From Pyramidobacter sp. (GTDB lineage: Bacteria; Synergistota; Synergistia; Synergistales; Dethiosulfovibrionaceae): DNA of 8,062 nucleotides. The translations under genes were made by a program, and so were the position numbers. The notes beneath the pieces are model-generated. The model did not search any database. It was given only the letters and a program-made list of their open reading frames with translations, and had not been told where the DNA came from. Location: NCBI GenBank assembly GCA_016286835.1, contig JAEEUD010000072.1, positions 1 through 8,062 on the forward strand, in the 5' to 3' direction. Each line of letters starts with the position of its first letter. The stretch's first letter is position 1. Shown piece after piece: positions 1 through 8,062 of the stretch.

Positions 1-85
1 TCGGGCCCTCGGGATAGGCGGCGAACGCCGCGCCGGAAGCCGCGAGCAGAGCGGCGGCCATCAGTGCAAACACGAACTTTTTCAT
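1..85 (-). CDS. Exported solute-binding protein, N-terminus only (possibly TctC/TTT family)
   Basis: Partial gene leaving the window at the left edge; only the first 28 codons are visible. Translation of the minus strand from the ATG at 85-83 gives a textbook Sec signal peptide. It has a basic start (MKKF), a hydrophobic Ala/Leu-rich core of about 16 residues, and a signal peptidase I site after AFA, giving a mature protein that begins AYPEGP. There is no lipobox cysteine, so it should be a soluble periplasmic protein. A mature N-terminus of the form (A)YPxxP directly after the cleavage site is typical of the binding proteins of tripartite tricarboxylate transporters (TctC/Bug family), and this is my best guess; with so few residues the family is not proven. 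A ribosome-binding site, GAGAGG, lies 8 bases upstream of the ATG (minus strand, about 94-99). The gene is divergent from the pyrimidine operon and shares its upstream region. Confidence 0.6.
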   Translation of the reverse strand, partial: MKKFVFALMAAALLAASGAAFAAYPEGP

Positions 86-406
86 ATCTGACACCTCTCA
101 AAGAGTTTTTGTGGTGCGATGATCGAATTTGATTTTTCTATAAATGAAAATTACAAATTCACATCATGAAAAAATTCATGTGGTTTTTCGCTCATTTGTC
201 AATCAAAGAATCGCGGCAAGTGCTTGATTATACAGTATACATTTTGCAGCTCGTTCGCTCCGAAGCAGAAGTCCCAAAAACGGGAAACCGGATCAAACGC
301 GAAGACACGAAGACGCAAAGAAAGATCACGGGAACCGGCGGCAGGACCATTCCATGCGACCGCCCGCAAGCGGAAAATAAATGCTTCGATTAAGTTCACA
401 AAAATA
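86..406. other. AT-rich divergent intergenic region without a convincing gene
   Basis: The stretch separates the minus-strand exported-protein gene from the pyr promoter. I see no supportable gene: the short frames open here on either strand have no ribosome-binding site or recognisable protein. Sequence features worth recording are a 6+6 bp inverted repeat CATGAA-AAAA-TTCATG at 165-180, and a TATAC-A-GTATA palindrome at 229-239. A minus-strand TATAAT at 232-227 could be the -10 of the left gene, but it lacks a good -35 at 17 bp. These may be operator or promoter elements of the exported-protein gene, but none is strong alone. From about 250 to 375 the base composition becomes more GC-rich, and I see nothing definable there. 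Confidence 0.5.
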
Positions 407-428
407 ATCGTGCAACCGATTGCACGAT
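407..428. promoter_or_regulatory. LacI/PurR-family-type operator over the pyr promoter -35
   Basis: A perfect inverted repeat with 9-bp arms, ATCGTGCAA and TTGCACGAT, is separated by CCGA. The inner 14 bases (411-424), TGCAACCGATTGCA, fit the general operator form of LacI-family repressors (TGNAANCGNTNNCA, with the central CG). They resemble the E. coli PurR box, whose core is CAAACGTTTG. The right arm contains the -35 hexamer TTGCAC (420-425), so a bound repressor would block RNA polymerase. In E. coli the LacI-family repressor PurR controls carAB, pyrC and pyrD, so the pyrimidine context is consistent. The repeat is seen directly; the regulator's identity and ligand are inferred, and no regulator gene lies in this window. 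Confidence 0.72.
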
Positions 429-448
429 CGTTGATTTGCGGGTACAAT
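420..448 (+). promoter_or_regulatory. Sigma-70-type promoter of the pyrB operon
   Basis: The -35 is TTGCAC (420-425) and the -10 is TACAAT (443-448), separated by 17 bp; each hexamer is close to consensus. Transcription should begin around 455, giving a leader of about 60 nt before the pyrB ATG. That leader contains no terminator-type hairpin with a U-tract, so control by PyrR-style attenuation is not evident. Control at initiation through the overlapping inverted repeat is more likely. Confidence 0.75.
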
Positions 449-499
449 CCGCGGGAAGACACAATGCGCTTTCTGTTTTTCGAAACGTGCCGCATCATG

Positions 500-508
500 A
501 AGGAGGAG
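500..508 (+). promoter_or_regulatory. Strong Shine-Dalgarno site that fixes the pyrB start
   Basis: AAGGAGGAG ends six bases before the ATG at 515. It decides between this ATG and the in-frame upstream ATGs at 224, 464 and 497, none of which has a comparable site. The one at 224 would also lie upstream of the promoter. Confidence 0.85.
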
Positions 509-514
509 TTTCCG

Positions 515-1447
515 ATGGCCTGGAACCGCTGGAACCTGCTTGACCTCAACGACTGGGAGCCGGACGACTTTCACGGGTTCGTTGATTACGCCCTGTCGCT
601 TGCCCCCCGTCTGGAGAGCCTGCCCAAAAAACCGCTGGATTCCCTGCGCGGGATGACAGTGGCGAACATGTTCATTGAGAATTCGACGCGCACGCGCAAC
701 TCGTTCGCCGCCGCCGAGCAGATGACCGGAGCCGCCTATATCGACTGGAGCGCCTCAGGATCGAGCATGGCCAAGGGCGAGACGCTGCGCGACACGGTGT
801 GGACGCTCTGCGAGATGGGCGTGAACGGGCTGGTCGTGCGCCATTCGCTCACCGGGATGCCGTACTACATCCAGAAGCTCGTGCCGCACATCCCCGTGTT
901 CAACGCCGGCGACGGCGCGCGGTCCCACCCCACGCAGGGACTGCTCGACATCGTCGCGGCGACGCGCCGGCTGGGCGACCTGAAGGGCGCGACGGTAGCG
1001 ATCATCGGCGACGTAAAGTACAGCCGCGTGGCCCGCAGCGACGTGCTCGCCTTCGGCGGCATGGGCGCGCGCGTGACCGTGAGCGGGCCGCGCACGCTTC
1101 TGCCGGCGAATCCCGAGGCGTTCGGCGCGAAGTACGTGCCCGATCCCCGCAAAGCCGTGGCCGAGGCCGACATCGTCATGCTCCTGCGCGTGCAGCTGGA
1201 GCGTCAAGAGGCGGGACTGTTCCCGTCGGTGAAGGAATATCACGCTCTGTACGGCGCAAACGAGGAACTGCTGGCGCACGCAAAACCCGGCGCTGTCGTG
1301 ATGCACCCGGCGCCGATCAACCGCGGCGTGGAGATCTCTTCCGCTCTGGCCGACGGCGAGCGCAGCCTATTGCGTGAGCAAGTGCACTGCGGCGTACTGG
1401 CGCGGATGGCGGTGCTGGATATCTGTCTGGGAGGCGGAAAACGATGA
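515..1447 (+). CDS. pyrB: Aspartate carbamoyltransferase catalytic subunit
   Basis: Catalyses carbamoyl phosphate + L-aspartate to N-carbamoyl-L-aspartate, the committed step of pyrimidine synthesis, in the cytoplasm. The product is 310 residues, normal for a catalytic chain. Hallmarks, counted from the chosen Met, are the carbamoyl-phosphate loop STRTR at 57-61 within FIENSTRTRNSF, SSMAKGET at 83-90 with the active-site lysine K87, HPTQ at 138-141, SRV at 170-172, LRVQ at 224-227 (aspartate-binding region), and HPAPINRG at 264-271. All expected active-site residues appear intact. The start at 515 follows a strong Shine-Dalgarno site. It gives no long N-terminal extension, unlike the PyrB of Pseudomonas that partners an inactive dihydroorotase. 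No regulatory pyrI is adjacent. The last bases overlap the next gene through ATGA, so the two are probably translationally coupled. First gene of the pyrB-pyrC'-carA-carB operon. Confidence 0.95.
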   Translation: MAWNRWNLLDLNDWEPDDFHGFVDYALSLAPRLESLPKKPLDSLRGMTVANMFIENSTRTRNSFAAAEQMTGAAYIDWSASGSSMAKGETLRDTVWTLCEMGVNGLVVRHSLTGMPYYIQKLVPHIPVFNAGDGARSHPTQGLLDIVAATRRLGDLKGATVAIIGDVKYSRVARSDVLAFGGMGARVTVSGPRTLLPANPEAFGAKYVPDPRKAVAEADIVMLLRVQLERQEAGLFPSVKEYHALYGANEELLAHAKPGAVVMHPAPINRGVEISSALADGERSLLREQVHCGVLARMAVLDICLGGGKR

Positions 1448-2538
1448 GCGCGGTCAAACTGAAAATAAATGAATACAACGGCGCAGCCGTGCAGGAAGCG
1501 TACTGTGTCCCGGCGGCGGTCGACCTGTTCTGCGCCCGGGGCGCGAAAAACGAATCGCAGCTCGCGATGGATGCGTTTGAAGGCGGCTGGGGCACGGTCG
1601 TTCTCTCACCTGAAAAGAGCGCCGCGTCCGACGTGCGCGCGCTGAAAGCAGAGCGTCTGCTCTGCGAGGAGGTCCCCGGCGCGGAAGTGCTGCCGCTGCC
1701 GTCGGCTCTGCGCGAAAACGGCGGCATGGCCGACATCGGCCTGATGTGCGCGGCCGGCGAGCGGCTGTTCTGCCTGCCCGACGGCTTCATGGACCTGCGG
1801 CGGCTGCGCGCACTGTTCTGCTACGTTTCGGCGTTCCCCGTGCGCATCGCCGTGCGCCCGTGTCTGAACGAACTGTGCGAGGGCGGCCAGATCAACGAGG
1901 GCGACACGGCCGACCGGCTGGGCATGAAGGGCCTGCCGGCGATCGCCGAAAGCCTTGCTGCGGAAATGCTGCTGACGCTGGCCGGCGAATACGGCGTGCC
2001 CCTGCACGTGCGCTGCGTCTCGTGCCGCGCCACGCTTGACGCGATCGAACGCGCCAGAGCGAACGGCCAGGACGTGACGTGCGACGTGGCGGTCGCCAAT
2101 CTGCTGTACACGGACGAAGATCACGACGTCGCCGACCTTGACGGCGCCATGAAATTATTTCCCGCCGCGCGTACGCCGGAAGACCGTACGGCGCTGTGGA
2201 AGGCGCTCGACGAAGGAAAGATCGACGCAATCGTCAGCAATCATCGCGCCCGCAGCGCCGACGAGATGGAGCTGCCGTTCGAGCAGATCCCCTTCGGCTG
2301 TGAAAAACTCGCGACGGTGCTGTCCGAACTGCTGAACGGCTGGGAAGCGCAGGGACGGCCATGTTCTCTCGACCGGCTGCTCGACGCGGTCAGCGCCGGA
2401 CCGAGACGGATCCTCGGCGGCGAGGATTGCGCCGCGGCCGACCTGCTTGACGACGCCGGCTCAACGGTGTTCGTCCGCACCGCAGAAGGCTGGACGGCCG
2501 AGTATGACGTGCTGAAAGAAGGCGAACGCGATGAATGA
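1444..2538 (+). CDS. Catalytically degenerate dihydroorotase homologue (PyrC'/PyrX-like)
   Basis: A 364-residue dihydroorotase-family protein, recognisable along its whole length. PAAVDL at 23-28 matches the strand before the first metal site, and NEGDTADRLGMKGLPAIAES at 151-170 matches the conserved G-x-P-x-x-AE region. TPEDRTALWKAL at 244-255 and a PFGCEKL segment at 283-289 also align, as does the C-terminal RRILGG. Nevertheless every expected metal or catalytic position that I can align is changed. The HxH of the DxHxH motif is F29/A31, the histidine of the HxxHVS motif is C191, the PHH histidines are A218/N219, and the catalytic Asp of the DHAPH motif is N266, followed by RAR. It should therefore not hydrolyse carbamoyl-aspartate/dihydroorotate by the normal zinc mechanism. 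Inactive homologues next to pyrB in Pseudomonas are structural partners of aspartate carbamoyltransferase, and the same role is inferred here. GGGAGG lies 9 bases before the ATG. The gene overlaps pyrB by 4 bases and carA by 8. Confidence 0.88.
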   Translation: MSAVKLKINEYNGAAVQEAYCVPAAVDLFCARGAKNESQLAMDAFEGGWGTVVLSPEKSAASDVRALKAERLLCEEVPGAEVLPLPSALRENGGMADIGLMCAAGERLFCLPDGFMDLRRLRALFCYVSAFPVRIAVRPCLNELCEGGQINEGDTADRLGMKGLPAIAESLAAEMLLTLAGEYGVPLHVRCVSCRATLDAIERARANGQDVTCDVAVANLLYTDEDHDVADLDGAMKLFPAARTPEDRTALWKALDEGKIDAIVSNHRARSADEMELPFEQIPFGCEKLATVLSELLNGWEAQGRPCSLDRLLDAVSAGPRRILGGEDCAAADLLDDAGSTVFVRTAEGWTAEYDVLKEGERDE

Positions 2539-3608
2539 AAAAGCCTTCCTGATCCTCGCCAACGGCATGACGTTTGCGGGCACGCGCTTCGGCGCGCCGG
2601 GCGAAGTGACCGCCGAGATCTGCTTCACCACGGGCATGACCGGCTATCTGGAAACGCTCACCGACCCCAGCTACCACGGCCAGATCACCGTGCAGACGTT
2701 CCCGCTGATCGGCAACTACGGCGTCATCCCCGACGACTTCGAGAGCCCGCGTCCGCGCCTTTCGGCCTACGTCGTGCGCGAGCTGTGCGCCGAGCCGTCG
2801 AACTTCCGCAGCCGCGGCCGTCTTGACCGTTACCTGCGCGACAGCGGCGTCATCGGCCTCGAGGGGATCGACACGCGCCGGCTCACGCGCGTCATCCGCG
2901 ATGCCGGCGCGATGAACGCGGCCATCCGCGACGAACTGCCCGCCGATCTTGAAGCCTTTGCCGCCGAACTGGCCGCGAAGGCGCTTTCAAGCGACGTGTA
3001 CGCGGTGACGTGCGAAAAACCGTTCATCGTCAATCCCGACGGAAAGAAGCACGTCGTGCTCTGGGACTTCGGCTTCAAGGGCGGCATCGCCCGCGCGCTG
3101 GCCGAGCGCGGCTGCAAAGTCAGCGTCGTTCCCGCCGGCACGCCGGCGAAGAAGATCCTCGCCCTGCGCCCCGACGGCGTGCTGCTGTCGAACGGCCCCG
3201 GCGATCCCGCGACGTACACGGACATCATCGCCAACGTCAACGCCGTGGCCGAAAGCGGCCTGCCGCTGTTCGGCATCTGCCTCGGCCATCAGCTGCTGGC
3301 GATCGCCCGCGGCGCGAAGACGCTGAAACTGAAATACGGCCACCGCGGCGGCAATCAGCCCGTCCGCGAGACGGCGACCGGACGGCTGTTCATCACCAGC
3401 CAGAACCACGGCTACGCCGTCGATTCGTCCACGCTGCCGCAGAGCGCGCGCGAAAGCTGGGTCAACGTCAGCGACGGCACCTGCGAGGGCATCGACTACG
3501 AAGACGTGAACGCGTTTTCCGTGCAGTTCCACCCCGAGGCGTGCGCCGGCCCGCAGGACACCGCGTTCCTGTTCGGCCGCTTTGTGAAGGATATGGAGGA
3601 AAGCCGCC

Positions 3609-3622
<14 letters not shown>
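2531..3622 (+). CDS. carA: Carbamoyl-phosphate synthase small (glutaminase) subunit
   Basis: Hydrolyses glutamine and passes ammonia to CarB for carbamoyl-phosphate synthesis. The product is 363 residues, within the usual range. The N-terminal CarA-specific domain is shown by FTTGMTGYLETLTDPSYHGQ at about 32-51, IGNYG at 60-64 and GIDTRRLTR at 112-120. The C-terminal class I glutamine amidotransferase domain contains SNGPGDP at 220-226, the nucleophile elbow GICLGHQ with Cys250, SQNHGYAVD at 290-298, and VQFHPE with His334 and Glu336. The Cys-His-Glu triad is intact, so it should be active. The start at 2531 overlaps the stop of the dihydroorotase-like gene by 8 bases and has a modest AAGG site 8 bases upstream, which fits translational coupling. 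The 3' end overlaps carB by 14 bases. Confidence 0.95.
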
Positions 3623-7700
<4,078 letters not shown>

Positions 7701-7734
7701 CGCCGATTTTCATTTAGGATCCTGATACATTGCA

Positions 7735-7767
7735 GGGACGGTCCCGAATGGGCCGCCCCGTTTTTTT
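7735..7767 (+). terminator. Intrinsic terminator of the pyr operon
   Basis: The stem GGGACGGTCC (7735-7744) pairs with GGGCCGCCCC (7750-7759) across a CGAAT loop, with one A-C mismatch and one G-U pair. It is followed by one G and seven T residues (7761-7767). It lies about 35 bases after the carB stop and closes the four-gene operon. Confidence 0.85.
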
Positions 7768-7800
7768 CGTCACATTTCGCGGGAGAATGACGCCGAATCA

Positions 7801-7829
7801 TTGTATGATCGCACCAAAATTTATATAAT
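7801..7829 (+). promoter_or_regulatory. Probable promoter of the methyltransferase-like gene
   Basis: TTGTAT (7801-7806), 17 bp, then a perfect TATAAT (7824-7829), in an AT-rich patch after the terminator. The start would be near 7836, giving a leader of about 50 nt. A small inverted repeat ATCAT-TGT-ATGAT (7797-7809) overlaps the -35 and could be an operator, but it is short enough to be chance. The -35 is only half consensus. Confidence 0.6.
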
Positions 7830-7885
7830 AGTCCCTGAAGCTGTTCAGAAAAACACCACCCGCCGACACGAAGGAGACCGTACGA

Positions 7886-8062
7886 ATGAAACCCAACGAA
7901 CAGAAGAAAGCGGCGAAGAAATTCGTCGAATACTGGAAAGATAAAGGCTACGAGAAGGGCGAATCGCAGCCGTTCTGGCTGTCGCTGCTGCGCGGCGTCT
8001 TCGGCGTCGAAGAGCCGGAGAAATTCATCCAGTTCGAGAACCCCGTGCTCAATCAGCACATG
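7886..8062 (+). CDS. MmeI-like N-terminal domain of a DNA methyltransferase / type II restriction-modification protein (partial)
   Basis: Only the first 59 codons are present; the frame is open at the right edge. The start ATG is preceded by AAGGAGA (7871-7877), 8 bases upstream. The visible residues have a charged N-terminal helix (KKAAKKFVEYWKDKGYEKGE), then the block SQPFWLSLLRGVFGV followed by EEPEKFIQFENPV. From memory this pattern is characteristic of the MmeI-like N-terminal domain found at the front of large class I SAM-dependent DNA methyltransferases, including type IIL/IIG single-chain restriction-modification enzymes and YeeA-like proteins. Such proteins are usually around 900 residues or more, with the adenine methylase motifs further along, outside this window. 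Function would be DNA modification, possibly with restriction. It has its own promoter and is separated from the pyr operon by a terminator, so it is a new transcription unit. I cannot see whether nuclease or target-recognition parts follow. Confidence 0.78.
   Translation, partial: MKPNEQKKAAKKFVEYWKDKGYEKGESQPFWLSLLRGVFGVEEPEKFIQFENPVLNQHM

Noticed and set aside
224..514. In-frame upstream extension of pyrB by up to 97 codons
   Set aside because: The promoter and operator lie inside it, it has no homology to aspartate carbamoyltransferase, and the strong Shine-Dalgarno site fits the ATG at 515.
449..514. PyrR-type attenuator or pyrimidine riboswitch in the pyrB leader
   Set aside because: The leader is only about 60 nt, with no stable hairpin before its short T-run and no recognisable PyrR-binding loop.
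1444..2538. The dihydroorotase-like gene as a decaying pseudogene
   Set aside because: The frame is complete, normal in length, has its own ribosome-binding site, overlaps both neighbours, and keeps fold motifs while only active-site residues are changed; a maintained pseudoenzyme fits better.
7735..7745. GGGAC-G-GTCCC palindrome as a protein-binding site
   Set aside because: It is better explained as the left arm of the intrinsic terminator that ends in seven T residues.

Overview
The window reads as a GC-rich bacterial chromosome segment with AT-rich gaps between genes. It holds one complete four-gene operon for the first steps of pyrimidine synthesis. A divergent exported-protein gene is cut by the left edge, and a DNA methyltransferase / restriction-modification-like gene is cut by the right edge. 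The organism cannot be fixed from this alone. GC-rich coding, tight overlapping operons and a probable tripartite-tricarboxylate-type binding protein would suit an anaerobic, amino-acid-fermenting Synergistota-type bacterium, but that is a guess from general knowledge.

Layout. 1-85 (minus): signal peptide and first mature residues of an exported binding protein. 86-514: AT-rich divergent intergenic region ending in the pyr promoter (TTGCAC, 17 bp, TACAAT at 420-448). A perfect 9+9 bp inverted repeat at 407-428, with a LacI/PurR-type core, covers the -35. 515-1447: pyrB, aspartate carbamoyltransferase. 1444-2538: a dihydroorotase homologue that has lost every catalytic and metal-binding residue I can align. 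2531-3622: carA. 3609-7700: carB, whose reading frame continues without a break into a diaminopimelate-epimerase (DapF)-fold domain of about 280 residues. 7735-7767: intrinsic terminator. 7801-7829: a second promoter. 7886-8062: N-terminus of a protein with an MmeI-type N-terminal domain.

How the genes work together. CarA/CarB make carbamoyl phosphate, which PyrB condenses with aspartate to carbamoyl-aspartate. The dihydroorotase-like protein probably does not catalyse the next step. By analogy with the inactive PyrC' of Pseudomonas it may be a structural partner of PyrB, so an active dihydroorotase should be encoded elsewhere. The four genes overlap by 4, 8 and 14 bases, which points to one transcript and translational coupling.

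The most unusual feature is the pairing of two degenerate enzyme modules, a dead dihydroorotase and a DapF domain lacking its first catalytic cysteine, in the operon that makes and consumes unstable carbamoyl phosphate. One testable idea is that both are scaffold or regulatory parts of a carbamoyl-phosphate channelling complex. The right edge may be the start of a restriction-modification or defence locus.
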